A DNA stretch of 64,000 bases. Origin: Neobacillus sp. PS3-12. GTDB lineage: Bacteria; Bacillota; Bacilli; Bacillales; Cytobacillaceae. Where the stretch lies: contig NZ_CP133268.1 in the NCBI RefSeq assembly GCF_030915385.1, positions 5,548,024 through 5,612,023 of the forward strand, in the 5' to 3' direction. The translations under genes and the position numbers were made by a program. Below are positions 1 to 8,203 of the stretch, piece after piece (position 1 is the stretch's first letter; the number at the start of each line of letters is the position of its first letter). The notes below the pieces were generated by a model, which worked only from the letters and a program-made list of their open reading frames with translations, ran no database searches and was not told the DNA's origin.

Positions 1-307
1 TTAACAAGGTAACGATCCGTTTAGCATTTTCAACGATTTCAGGATTGCCTCGATAATCATCCCATGTGGAGCCAGTTTCTCCAGGTAGAATCCAGTATGT
101 TCGGCCACGGGCAAGGAACCAAAATAAGGCAACAAATTGGATAATCATAAACAGCATAGCGAAAAGCAGTTGTAATAAAATATTAAGGATGCTGATCGCC
201 ACTCCCCATGCTGATGGTCCCCCCGCTAATAAAAGGATGGCCAACAATACGAGTACGGCTGCCCAAAGCAGGAATGTGCGCCATTTAATCCATCGATATT
301 TTCTCAT
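1..307 (-). CDS. FtsH-like membrane AAA protease, N-terminal part (cut by window edge)
   Basis: This is the first 102 codons of a protein that continues beyond base 1. It begins MRKYRWIKWR, then has two closely spaced hydrophobic segments, then the juxtamembrane stretch FWFLARGRTYWILPGETGST and the start of an AAA domain (NPEIVENAKRIVTLL). The translation matches almost residue for residue the N-terminus of the complete gene at 54205-55917, and the DNA is also clearly similar, so the two are paralogues. By analogy it should be a membrane-anchored ATP-dependent zinc protease, but the Walker and HExxH motifs lie outside the window. ATG start at 307; AGGAAGTGAGGTC lies just upstream as the probable ribosome binding site. 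Confidence 0.85.
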   Translation of the reverse strand, partial: MRKYRWIKWRTFLLWAAVLVLLAILLLAGGPSAWGVAISILNILLQLLFAMLFMIIQFVALFWFLARGRTYWILPGETGSTWDDYRGNPEIVENAKRIVTLL

Positions 308-527
308 GACCTCACTTCCTCTATATATTTTGGCTTTTAAAGAAAAAACAGCTCAGATTATTTCCATCTAAAGCTGATTCAAAAAATAATAATTACTTTA
401 ATAAAGGAAGATATAGCTTTTTTAATAAAGCAAAAATAAAGTTTTCTAGATACTTCCTTCAGAATCATCTTTTCAAAATTTTATTCGTTGTTTCTTGTTT
501 TAGAACTTGGAACTTAGTGATAGAGGT

Positions 528-552
528 AAAAAAAGAGAGCATTAAGCTCTCC
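528..552 (-). terminator. intrinsic terminator
   Basis: GAGAGC/GCTCTC stem with a 5-base loop followed on the minus strand by a run of seven T. It overlaps the stop codon of the small membrane protein gene. Confidence 0.8.
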
Positions 553-799
553 ATTTGTTGATGATTGCTGTGAGAAAATTCCAAATAATAGCGACTCCAC
601 CAATATAGTAAAAAATCTTAAGTGCCCAACCCGTCGGATCAACTGATATTAATGAATAAACAAAGAGTAATGGGAAGAACATATAAAGAACTGTTTTCAA
701 GTAATCCAAAACCATATTTACTGAGAAAGAATTCGTCACCACCGAACGAACCAAACCAATAACAAAATCTAGCAACATAAGACCCATGGCAGCATACAA
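542..799 (-). CDS. small multi-pass membrane protein, holin-like topology
   Basis: About 85 residues with three hydrophobic segments separated by short charged loops (LLDFVIGLVRSVV, TVLYMFFPLLFVYSLI, YYIGGVAIIWNFL). Size and topology resemble phage-type or stress holins, but no signature motif is seen and the function is unknown. The start is uncertain. The TTG at 799 is used here, but the good ribosome binding site AAGGAG (834-839) is 35 bases upstream of it. The open frame runs up past that site with only a non-standard ATA (821-823) at correct spacing, and an out-of-frame ATG-TAA sits directly after the site. Stand-alone gene with its own terminator. Confidence 0.6.
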   Translation of the reverse strand: MYAAMGLMLLDFVIGLVRSVVTNSFSVNMVLDYLKTVLYMFFPLLFVYSLISVDPTGWALKIFYYIGGVAIIWNFLTAIINKWRA

Positions 800-972
800 C
801 GTATAAAGCGCTAAGCCTTCTATTTTACATCCACTCCTTATTCTTGGTGCTATATCCTATGCAGATAAAAACTGTTTTGCTAGTTCATTTTCACTATATT
901 TTGAAAGTAAATAATAAAATTTGTAAGCGTTTACTAAGACTCTTTCCCCGATGAAAGACTTTATAAAACCAT

Positions 973-1003
973 AAAAAAAGCTAATCCAAAATGAATTAGC
1001 TTT
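973..1003 (-). terminator. intrinsic terminator
   Basis: AGCTAAT/ATTAGCT stem with a T-run on the minus strand, closing the transglutaminase-like gene. Confidence 0.8.
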
Positions 1004-1044
1004 CATAATCGCTATTTTTAAAGAATCTTAGAAAAAGGTAACTT

Positions 1045-2043
1045 TTACCAGGGGTATTCCCCTTCTTTATGTTTATCAGATTTAACAAAATAGGCAGGAT
1101 GATAGCTACGGACAAATCTCATTGTATTGGCGTTAATAAAACCTGCCCCGTAGGTTGGGTCTTCTGTTTGCCATGCACCATTCAGCTTAATTTCATTCCA
1201 TGCGTGATTTTCCCCATATACTACCTTTGCTTCTATTCCTACAGCCCTATGAAGGGCAGCACTTAAGTCGGCATAACCTGAACATAAAACATCTCGTGTC
1301 TGAAAGGTTTGGAGAGCCGAATATAATGGTGGATTCGGATCATTTACTAATGGAGCATTGTAATTAATGTTTTTAGCCACCCATTCAAAGATTGCACGAG
1401 ATTTTTCGACATCTGACTGCTTCCCATTTGTAATTGTTTGAGCAAGTGAAACAAGGGTTGGGTTATCACTTTGAACCATCCAACTAGGCAGTAAGTATGG
1501 GTCGCCATCTGTTAAATGAAACTCTGCATATCCCAGTACAGTGTTAGGATCATTTTCAACCCCATTATAATATTCATCAAGATTTATAATTACATCCCCT
1601 ACTGTATAGGAAAGTGGATAACTGTAATTTATTTTTCCATTGCTAAAAGGGACTTTAATCGTAACCTTTTTGTTTGCCCGTGCTTCTTGAATATATAAAA
1701 TAACTCCGTCAGCCTTATTGAATTGTCCGTATGGTGTAGCTTTTCCTGTAACAACTAATTTTCCAGATATCACCGAAACCTGATATGTTTGAATTTTCGT
1801 AGGTGAATATTTTTGATTAGCTGTTACGGGTACAGAAGCGGCATCCTGTTGATCACTTTTTACCTGGTTTTCAAATTGTTGCTCTTGCTGATTGGAAATA
1901 TTTTGAGCTGAGTTCTGCTCCTGAATATTTGGAGCTTTTATGGTAAAGTAACTTTTGATTTCGTCTATTGAAGGAATCATTTGATGTTGGGAAAGGTAAA
2001 AAAAAGCATAAAAACATATAAAGAGCATGATGAGTTTTTTCAT
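1045..2043 (-). CDS. secreted transglutaminase-like domain protein
   Basis: 332 residues. The first about 20 residues (MKKLIMLFICFYAFFYLS) form a signal peptide or membrane anchor, followed by a Gln/Ser-rich linker to about residue 75. The central part looks like a beta-rich extracellular module. The C-terminal third is a transglutaminase-like (papain-fold) domain with all three catalytic positions visible: Cys in RDVLCSGYADLS, His in ENHAWNEI and Asp in TEDPTYG. Such proteins act outside the membrane as transglutaminases or cysteine proteases; the substrate is not predictable here. Single gene with its own terminator. Confidence 0.85.
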   Translation of the reverse strand: MKKLIMLFICFYAFFYLSQHQMIPSIDEIKSYFTIKAPNIQEQNSAQNISNQQEQQFENQVKSDQQDAASVPVTANQKYSPTKIQTYQVSVISGKLVVTGKATPYGQFNKADGVILYIQEARANKKVTIKVPFSNGKINYSYPLSYTVGDVIINLDEYYNGVENDPNTVLGYAEFHLTDGDPYLLPSWMVQSDNPTLVSLAQTITNGKQSDVEKSRAIFEWVAKNINYNAPLVNDPNPPLYSALQTFQTRDVLCSGYADLSAALHRAVGIEAKVVYGENHAWNEIKLNGAWQTEDPTYGAGFINANTMRFVRSYHPAYFVKSDKHKEGEYPW

Positions 2044-2146
2044 TTACCTGCACCTGCTTTAACTGATTTTTTAATACAGTAAACTATTATAATGAAAATA
2101 TCAACAAATAATACTTCAAACCTTTCTAATGCAATATATAAATAAG

Positions 2147-2172
2147 AAAAAACGCCACAAATGGCGTTTTTT
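2147..2172. terminator. bidirectional intrinsic terminator
   Basis: AAAAAACGCCA-caaa-TGGCGTTTTTT: perfect stem flanked by A-run and T-run, placed just past the stop of the small minus-strand gene at 2179. Confidence 0.8.
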
Positions 2173-2178
2173 AATGAT

Positions 2179-2349
2179 TTATTGTTGTTCGTTGTTGTCA
2201 ATCCGATTCATCAAACTTTCCGCAATAGGGTCCATACTATTTGCTCCATAGTCCGGTACATTGCTTGCATGTAGACGATGATATTCTGAACCTGAACCTT
2301 GCTGATATTTACCAGTCTGCTTATTGTTGTTATTTAGTTGATTTGCCAA
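2179..2349 (-). CDS. small hydrophilic protein, 56 aa, unknown
   Basis: The predicted protein starts MANQLNNNNKQTGKYQQ and ends AESLMNRIDNNEQQ; it is rich in Asn, Gln and Ser and has no hydrophobic segment. A TTG start at 2349 is chosen because GAGGGGG lies 8 bases upstream; a GTG three codons earlier (2358) overlaps that site. The ORF is followed directly by a terminator, which supports a real transcription unit. Composition recalls small spore-associated proteins, but no known family is recognised. Confidence 0.65.
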   Translation of the reverse strand: MANQLNNNNKQTGKYQQGSGSEYHRLHASNVPDYGANSMDPIAESLMNRIDNNEQQ

Positions 2350-2431
2350 ATATTTCACCCCCTCTTCAGGTTATAGGGTGTGTAATATCTTTTGCATTAT
2401 TCTTTATTACACGGAGATTTTGAATTATGTA

Positions 2432-3319
2432 TTACAGATCCTTGACAGACCCGATAATATTTCTCTTTGCCATTTTAGAAGCACTTGAACTATTTACAAA
2501 CCAGATACCTAAAAGAACAAATAAAATACCAATTATTGTAACAGGACTTAAAACCTGGCCCAAAAAGAGATAACCGGATAAGGCTCCTACAACAGGAACT
2601 AGTAAAAGTGATATTGATGCTTTACTGGCTTCTGTTTTTGACAGGATATAGGACCATAATAAAAACGCTAATGCTGATGGAAAAATACCAGCAAACAAGA
2701 TGTAAACAATCGGCAACAACCCCCAATGCGACTGACCGTGTTCAAAACAGAAGGAATATAAAAACAATCCAACAGTCCCAATTGCCATCTGCCAAGTAGT
2801 AAACTGAATCTGATTACAATGTTGTAATTTTCGTTTGATGATTACATTTGAGATTGCCCATGATAAACCTGAAGTTAAAGCTAGAATAGCGGCCCAAATT
2901 CCACCCCCAAAATGGATATTCATCGCTAAAAACAAACCTATTGTACCACTCAAAATCCCGATCATTTTTCGAGTGGTCAATCTCTCACCTGGGATGAAAT
3001 AATGAGCAAAAACGGAAAGAAAAAGTGGCATACTATATGTTAGAACGGCAGTAAGTCCCGCACTTATATAATTTAAAGAGATTTGGATTGCTAGATTAAA
3101 ATAAGTAGTTTGTAAAATACCACAAATAATATACCATTTTAGATCTCGTTTGTTTGGAACAACAACTTTTTTTAGAAAGGAGACACCAAAAAGCACAATT
3201 GAACCTACCAAAAATCTTAAACCAGCAAATAGTACTGGCGGGAACACACCATTTCCAAGTTTCATAATAACAAAATTAAATCCCCAAATAATGCATAACG
3301 ATAATATCAAACCATTCAT
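2432..3319 (-). CDS. EamA/DMT-family transporter
   Basis: 295 residues with ten hydrophobic segments arranged as two repeats of five, the hallmark of drug/metabolite transporter (EamA) proteins. The first repeat begins LSLCIIWGFNFVIMKLG with the typical W-G-x-N-F motif; the second has SGLSWAISNVIIKRKL. These are usually exporters of amino acids or metabolites; the substrate cannot be read from sequence. The C-terminus is a short basic tail in the cytosol. Single gene, ATG start. Confidence 0.9.
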   Translation of the reverse strand: MNGLILSLCIIWGFNFVIMKLGNGVFPPVLFAGLRFLVGSIVLFGVSFLKKVVVPNKRDLKWYIICGILQTTYFNLAIQISLNYISAGLTAVLTYSMPLFLSVFAHYFIPGERLTTRKMIGILSGTIGLFLAMNIHFGGGIWAAILALTSGLSWAISNVIIKRKLQHCNQIQFTTWQMAIGTVGLFLYSFCFEHGQSHWGLLPIVYILFAGIFPSALAFLLWSYILSKTEASKASISLLLVPVVGALSGYLFLGQVLSPVTIIGILFVLLGIWFVNSSSASKMAKRNIIGSVKDL

Positions 3320-3502
3320 CTATGTATTCCTCCAGTTGTCTTTCCTTTTAATTCGAATAACAGAATAGTCAGAACAAAGTCAATAATATTATAAACTTAG
3401 TAGAAATTCCACTCATAAACTTCCTGATGTGCATATGATAATTATTCAGAGTACTGCTTTACCTCCAAAAGGTGAACCGAAAAATTTTTAAATTCACAAC
3501 GG

Positions 3503-3537
3503 AAAAAGAAGACCATTTTTACGAATGGTCTTCTTTT
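3503..3537 (-). terminator. intrinsic terminator
   Basis: AAGAAGACCATT/AATGGTCTTCTT long stem with flanking A and T tracts, 10 bases past the nucleotidyltransferase gene. Confidence 0.8.
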
Positions 3538-3546
3538 ACTTAACCT

Positions 3547-4182
3547 TCACTTTAACGTTTCGTTTAAAACACTTTCATAGTCTTCTTTTGTATCAAGATC
3601 AAAAAAGATGCGTTCATCCTTTCCCTCGACTAGCCTTCCTTTTATTATTAATTTTCGGAATAATTGGCGTGCCCCTTCATCTCCTTTTAAATCGAATAAA
3701 AAAGGGAAAGATTTTTGCAAAAAGAGAATTGGCGGTCTTGGGAGCCCCTGAAAACTAGAAGCGACATAGGTAATTTCATTTAAATCTTTTTTCTTTTGAA
3801 ACTGTTCACCAAGAATAATTAATTCATTAATTGTCTTTACATTGAGAAATGGCTGGTCAGCCAATAGTACCATAATCCCGTTAGAATTCCGTTTTTGAGC
3901 AGCCTGCAAACCGCACTTTAGGGAATGTGATTGCCCTAATACAGCGTCCTGGCAACGAGCATGGGACCATTTTTCTTTGAAAGGTATTTGAAAAAACGAT
4001 GGGTCCATCCATGATAAACAATCATCTTCTTTTGTAACGACAATAATATGTTCAAGTTTCGACTGAAGTGCGGCATGGAAAGCCAAACTCCCAACAGTTG
4101 TTTTTCGAAGTGGTAAAGCAAGTTTATTTTCACCCATGCGTTTGCTTTGTCCAGCAGCAAGATATATCCCACAAACCTTCAT
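3547..4182 (-). CDS. MobA/MocA-like nucleotidyltransferase (NTP_transf_3)
   Basis: 211 residues. The N-terminus carries the nucleotide-binding signature GIYLAAGQSKRMGENKLALP and, further on, the metal-binding LLADQPFL, both diagnostic of the MobA-like NTP transferases. Closest in character are MocA (molybdopterin cytidylyltransferase) and the Bacillus PucB protein, which serve molybdenum hydroxylases such as xanthine dehydrogenase. No molybdoenzyme gene is adjacent, so the cofactor role is inference from family only. Confidence 0.8.
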   Translation of the reverse strand: MKVCGIYLAAGQSKRMGENKLALPLRKTTVGSLAFHAALQSKLEHIIVVTKEDDCLSWMDPSFFQIPFKEKWSHARCQDAVLGQSHSLKCGLQAAQKRNSNGIMVLLADQPFLNVKTINELIILGEQFQKKKDLNEITYVASSFQGLPRPPILFLQKSFPFLFDLKGDEGARQLFRKLIIKGRLVEGKDERIFFDLDTKEDYESVLNETLK

Positions 4183-4301
4183 TTATTTCAAGAAGCCCCC
4201 TTTCATGCATTTTTCCATGTCATATTGGGTTATTACAACGGATTGTAGATGAGTTGAATGTGTGCATTCTAAAATATATCGGAAATGGTCCATTTTAATG
4301 C

Positions 4302-4328
4302 AAAAAAAACCTTCTCAAAGGAGAAGGC
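4302..4328 (-). terminator. intrinsic terminator without an intact gene
   Basis: CCTTCTC-aaag-GAGAAGG stem and T8 on the minus strand. No intact minus-strand gene precedes it, which suggests a lost or decayed transcription unit upstream (4330-5200). Confidence 0.75.
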
Positions 4329-4331
4329 ATC

Positions 4332-5223
4332 TGGATTTGATTAACAACTTAGGGGACCCAACCATAAAACATCAGCCAATTTCTTTGCCATTTCTATTTT
4401 TCAAGGATTTGCTTTTCTTAATAAATCCTATTGATCAAATAGATGGCTTATTTGCCGATGTGTGCTTGTTCCGTTGAAGGAATTAATTCTCATGTTAAAT
4501 GGAATTCAAATTCCTTAATGAAACAATTTATCGGTATTTACCGATTTAAACTCATTATTTCCTAATTTGAATTAGTAATTTTGCAAAACTTACTTTTTAG
4601 ACTAAGGATTTTTAGAGTCATATATTGAAGTAATCTAGTTACATCAAATATTCATCTTGTAAGATCAATAACTATCTTCCTATTTGGTATTTTAGAATTC
4701 AACATATTTGAATCTTCCCAAACAAATAGGTTTTCAAACTATTTGTTCTACTCCATTTAACACCAGATTTTCCTTTGTTACAAAAATTCCTTCTTCACGA
4801 AATTCTTGTAATCTTCAAAGAAAGATAAGAATTGTTCTACATAAATTTCATTTGTAGATCGTTCTTATTTCTAGTTAATTAACTGAAGAGTTTTTGAGTC
4901 GATTTTTAATGTGAACTCCAACATTTCCTAGAATAGGTTTTTCCTCTGCAGCATTTTCTTTTTTTTACAAGAAATTGTTAACAAAGGTTGAAGTTGTTTG
5001 ATTTACACCTTGTCTTTAGGTAAGTCACACTTCACTAATCAAATTAAATAGATATAACCTTACTTACTCGTTCACAAACGGAACGAACACGTATGGCTGA
5101 GTCTCCTAAGGTGTTAATCTAATTTATTTATCTTTATGGCGTTATTATAACATGAAAAAAACAAAATTACCTGTATACTTGTGACAAAATGGTGAAATAT
5201 TCAGAATTGATAAATACTAAATA
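4332..5223. other. gene-poor region with short broken reading frames
   Basis: About 0.9 kb without any ORF of useful length. On the minus strand several protein-like stretches are separated by stops or lie in different frames, for example near 4875-4980 (AAEEKPILGNVGVHIKNRL) and near 4750-4830 (EFREEGIFVTKENLVLNGVE). This looks like a decayed gene, but the ancestor is not recognised. Confidence 0.35.
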
Positions 5224-5254
5224 TAAAAAAGTTGCCCTTTTAAAGACAACTTTT
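5224..5254 (-). terminator. intrinsic terminator
   Basis: AAAAGTTG/CAACTTTT stem with T-run on the minus strand, overlapping the stop of the 48-residue membrane peptide. Confidence 0.7.
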
Positions 5255-5399
5255 AACTTTTAAATATAAAGGAAGATTGGATTTTATCGAAAACTTCCAC
5301 ATGGTCGGCTACAAGGAAAGCTGGAAGCAGCAACATAACAAGAAGAACTAAAAAGAGATTAGATCCAAACCCCGTTAAAAGATTACTTAGGTATTTCAT
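5253..5399 (-). CDS. small single-span membrane protein, 48 aa
   Basis: MKYLSNLLTGFGSNLFLVLL followed by a hydrophobic stretch and a short charged tail ending FIFKS. One transmembrane helix with a short amphipathic start. The ATG at 5399 is chosen because AGAAGGGAAATT sits directly upstream at good spacing; the frame stays open further upstream but with no better start. A terminator follows at once. Function unknown. Confidence 0.55.
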   Translation of the reverse strand: MKYLSNLLTGFGSNLFLVLLVMLLLPAFLVADHVEVFDKIQSSFIFKS

Positions 5400-5545
5400 A
5401 ATTTCCCTTCTTACAATTTTTATTATATAGTATTCAATCTTGATCAATCAGGTTGGACGAGTTACCCAAATATAAGTATAGAAAGGAAATTATTAGTATT
5501 ACTTTGATCTTGTTGATGCTGCTTTTAAGTTTTATCTTTATAAGA

Positions 5546-6547
5546 TTATTTTCCGTCTGCAACTTCCTTAAATATTTCATAAGAACGTTTTTGTTTGTCA
5601 GGGTCAAAGATATACGAAACTGCCATGATTTCATCAACATTATATTTTTCCTGAAACGCTAGTAACTTTTGATGAATTGTTTTTTTGCTGCCCAATAAAG
5701 TGACACTTGACATAGATTCGGCCATCTCTTTTTCCATAGGAGACCAAAGCTCATCCATATTCTCTACTGGAGGCAGTAACGGATTTTGTGAGCCGCGAAC
5801 TACATTTAGAAAAAATTGCTGCATAGTGGTGGATAACTTTTCAGCCTCATGATCGGTTTCAGCTGCGATTACATTTAAACAAACAATCATATACGGTTTG
5901 TCCAAATACTGTGATGGCTGAAAACGTTCACGATAAATCGATATAGCTTCTTCCATAAATCTCGGCGCAAAATGAGAAGCAAATACATATGGAAGCCCCA
6001 AACTAGCTGCTAAATATGCAGAATCAGTGGAGGAACCAAGGATATAGATAGGAACGTTGGTACCAACACCAGGAAATGCTTTCACATAGCTTTGTTGGTC
6101 TTGAGGGCCAAAATAAGTGAGCAATGTCTGTACATCCTCTGGAAAGGTAAAAACAGAATCATTTTTAGAACGTCGCAAGGCGTTAGCTGTCATCATATCT
6201 GTTCCAGGTGCACGGCCAAGACCAAGTTCGATGCGATCAGGATATATAGTAGCCATTGTTCCAAATTGTTCCGCCACAACTAACGGTGCATGATTTGGCA
6301 GCATAATCCCTCCTGAGCCAACAAGGATTCTTTCTGTATTTTCTAATGTATGTTTTATTAATATAGAAGTAGCTGAACTAACAAGTGTCGGAGTATTATG
6401 ATGCTCTGCAATCCAATATCGTTTATATCCCATTTTTTCAACCTCTTGTGCAAGTTCGACCATTGCCTCTATTGCTTGTTTTGGAGTCTGACCAATACGT
6501 ATTGGAACAAGATTTAATACTGACACGGGAATAGGATTAGTTGACAA
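5546..6547 (-). CDS. LLM-class flavin-dependent oxidoreductase
   Basis: 333 residues of the bacterial luciferase-like TIM-barrel fold. Visible motifs include YWIAEHHNTPTLVSSAT near residue 45, GSGGIMLPNHAPLVVAEQFG near 80 and LGLGRAPGTD near 110, as in the YceB/MsnO8-type subgroup. Such enzymes use reduced FMN or F420; the substrate is unknown. The start is a TTG at 6547, 10 bases after AAAGGA; the ATG ten bases upstream (6557) is in another frame and runs into a stop after five codons. No flavin reductase gene lies beside it. Confidence 0.85.
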   Translation of the reverse strand: MSTNPIPVSVLNLVPIRIGQTPKQAIEAMVELAQEVEKMGYKRYWIAEHHNTPTLVSSATSILIKHTLENTERILVGSGGIMLPNHAPLVVAEQFGTMATIYPDRIELGLGRAPGTDMMTANALRRSKNDSVFTFPEDVQTLLTYFGPQDQQSYVKAFPGVGTNVPIYILGSSTDSAYLAASLGLPYVFASHFAPRFMEEAISIYRERFQPSQYLDKPYMIVCLNVIAAETDHEAEKLSTTMQQFFLNVVRGSQNPLLPPVENMDELWSPMEKEMAESMSSVTLLGSKKTIHQKLLAFQEKYNVDEIMAVSYIFDPDKQKRSYEIFKEVADGK

Positions 6548-6684
6548 TTTTCATCTGTCCTTTCATGATGTTGAGATAATAATATAGTATCCTTCTGAAT
6601 AAGGAAAACAAAAAAATATGCTTACCTATAAAAGTCGATTTGTTATGATAATCGATTTTTTTAGGTGCATATTTTTTTGTTTCA

Positions 6685-7416
6685 TCACACCGTGGGTTCA
6701 TTCCCAGAATTTTTTCTAAATAAATGGACAACAAAAGTAGCTAAGAAAATGGAAATGATTAAACTGAAGAATAAAGTTTCATTCATAAAGAAACCGAAGG
6801 AAGAAATAATCATCTTAACGCCAATGATCGCAATTAAAACAAACGCGGTTGTTTCAAATTCTGGTATTTTCTCAATCAAAGCCAAGAATAATTGTGCAAC
6901 CCCCCGCATCATTAGAATTCCCAGTATCCCGCCAATGAATAATACCCATTCTTGATTTGAAACGCCAAATGCTGCCAGCACACTGTCAAAGCTAAACGAA
7001 ATATCCATTAATTCCACTGTTATAACTGTTCTCCAAAAACCCATTTTTTTATGTTGAATATTATCTTCCTCATCATTTTTCCTAATAAAATTCTGTAAGA
7101 CAATAAAAAGCAGATAATGACCACAAACGATCTTTATCCAGGCAATCTTGATAAGGGATACTCCTATACCAATAACCAACAATCTGAAAAAATAGGCTCC
7201 AAATATCCCATAAAATAATGCTTTCTTCCGTTGTCCCTTAGGCAGGTGCTTGACCATCACCGCTAGAACTAAGGCATTATCCGCAGATAGTAAGCCTTCA
7301 AGAATAATAAGTGTACCAATTAATCCCCAGCTCGCAGGGTCATAAACCACACTTTGAAAAGCCTTAAGTGAAAAAAAGGTACTATAATTATGAATGATTT
7401 GATTTACCAATTCCAT
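6685..7416 (-). CDS. TerC-family integral membrane protein
   Basis: About 243 residues with seven or more hydrophobic segments and the two acidic TerC signatures, LEGLLSADNALVLAVMV near residue 40 and LMDISFSFDSVLAAFGV near 140. Bacillus TerC homologues (YceF/MeeF, YkoY/MeeY) export manganese and metalate secreted enzymes, so a metal-export role is likely by family. The ATG at 7416 is preferred over the adjacent TTG; AAGGGG lies about 10 bases upstream. The leader contains a long-range stem (7436-7505) but not the recognisable manganese riboswitch consensus. Confidence 0.85.
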   Translation of the reverse strand: MELVNQIIHNYSTFFSLKAFQSVVYDPASWGLIGTLIILEGLLSADNALVLAVMVKHLPKGQRKKALFYGIFGAYFFRLLVIGIGVSLIKIAWIKIVCGHYLLFIVLQNFIRKNDEEDNIQHKKMGFWRTVITVELMDISFSFDSVLAAFGVSNQEWVLFIGGILGILMMRGVAQLFLALIEKIPEFETTAFVLIAIIGVKMIISSFGFFMNETLFFSLIISIFLATFVVHLFRKNSGNEPTV

Positions 7417-7435
7417 CAAGATATTTCCCCTTTAC

Positions 7436-7505
7436 AGCTACTTGGGTTAGCCATGTAGTTTGTCCTATTTTCCCCTAAGAAGATCTATTAGGTTAGACAG
7501 TAGCT
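7436..7505 (-). promoter_or_regulatory. structured leader upstream of the TerC gene
   Basis: On the minus strand AGCTACT (7499-7505) pairs with AGTAGCT (7436-7442), enclosing a second stem CCTAA/TTAGG near 7464-7492. A closed outer stem just upstream of the ribosome binding site suggests a folded 5' leader. It lacks the canonical yybP-ykoY (manganese) core as far as can be seen, so a riboswitch assignment is not supported. Confidence 0.35.
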
Positions 7506-7582
7506 TTTATTGTCAATATATATGAGGGAGTTTTGAATATATGTAACCTAAGAGAAAATATTTGAAAGCTTTCAAGTACCGA

Positions 7583-8050
7583 TTATTTCGTATTACTTGT
7601 ATTGTTATCTGTTTGAAATAAATTTTTAGAAACTGCATTTAGCTTATTCACAAACCTGTTAAATCCAAAACCTACAAAGAATGCAATGCTTAATTGTGCA
7701 TACGGCGTATCTTTAGGTTCAGTGAATTGTATATATAATATCCCGCTTTGAATGAGTGAGACCGCAATAACTGCTGTACCTGTTGCAAAAATCGGATAAA
7801 AAATGTACATAATCCACAATCTGTAATCATTTAATTTATCCTCCATATAGTGGTAACAAAACATGTAAAGATGCCGCAGTGACCCTCCAATTGCACCTGC
7901 AAAAAAATAATACAAAAAGATCTTTATTTTCGATATATCTGGCAGTGATTTTTCAAGAGCACCAGTCCACAACATTCCAAGCGCTAAAAAGCTTCCAAAA
8001 AACAATAGTGATAGGTAGGTTAGAATAAATGCTTTGAGCCACCTGTTCAA
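7583..8050 (-). CDS. uncharacterised membrane protein, 155 aa
   Basis: Four hydrophobic segments: residues about 8-30, 46-60, 78-103 and 119-132. The second contains FFAGAIGGSLRHLYMFCYHY. A hydrophilic C-terminal tail follows (NNTSNTK). No family motif is recognised. ATG start with GGGGG just upstream (CAGGGGGTGGTT). Stands upstream of the TerC gene on the same strand but about 165 bases apart, so co-transcription is uncertain. Confidence 0.7.
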   Translation of the reverse strand: MNRWLKAFILTYLSLLFFGSFLALGMLWTGALEKSLPDISKIKIFLYYFFAGAIGGSLRHLYMFCYHYMEDKLNDYRLWIMYIFYPIFATGTAVIAVSLIQSGILYIQFTEPKDTPYAQLSIAFFVGFGFNRFVNKLNAVSKNLFQTDNNTSNTK

Positions 8051-8137
8051 ATAACCACCCCCTGATTTATCCTATGAAAGGTCCGATTAGGAAATTCCGA
8101 TTCGTGGAGCGGTAAAAATATTCTAATAAGGAAAAAC

Positions 8138-8176
8138 TAAAAAGGGAAACCAAAATATGTATTTTGGTTTCCTTTA
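8138..8176 (-). terminator. intrinsic terminator
   Basis: GGAAACCAAAATA/TATTTTGGTTTCC-type long stem around 8144-8171 with T-run on the minus strand, downstream of the MaoC gene. Confidence 0.8.
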
Positions 8177-8203
8177 TTTAGCATTGTTTATCGATATTCA
8201 CAT

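Noticed and set aside
66..371. Plus-strand ORF of 101 codons
   Set aside because: It runs antisense through the FtsH-like N-terminus, whose homology to the gene at 54205 is clear; the plus frame has no ribosome binding site or protein-like pattern.
4330..4500. Possible flagellin gene start (MRINSFNGTSTHRQ)
   Set aside because: Only about 14 residues agree loosely and a stop follows; too little to call even a pseudogene with a name.
7420..7510. Manganese (yybP-ykoY) riboswitch
   Set aside because: The conserved GGGGAGUAG core and the paired helices of that class could not be found; only a generic stem is supported.
7562..7575. Catabolite-responsive (CcpA) site TTGAAAGCTTTCAA
   Set aside because: A perfect palindrome, but it lacks the central CG and spacing of a cre site; more likely part of a weak terminator.
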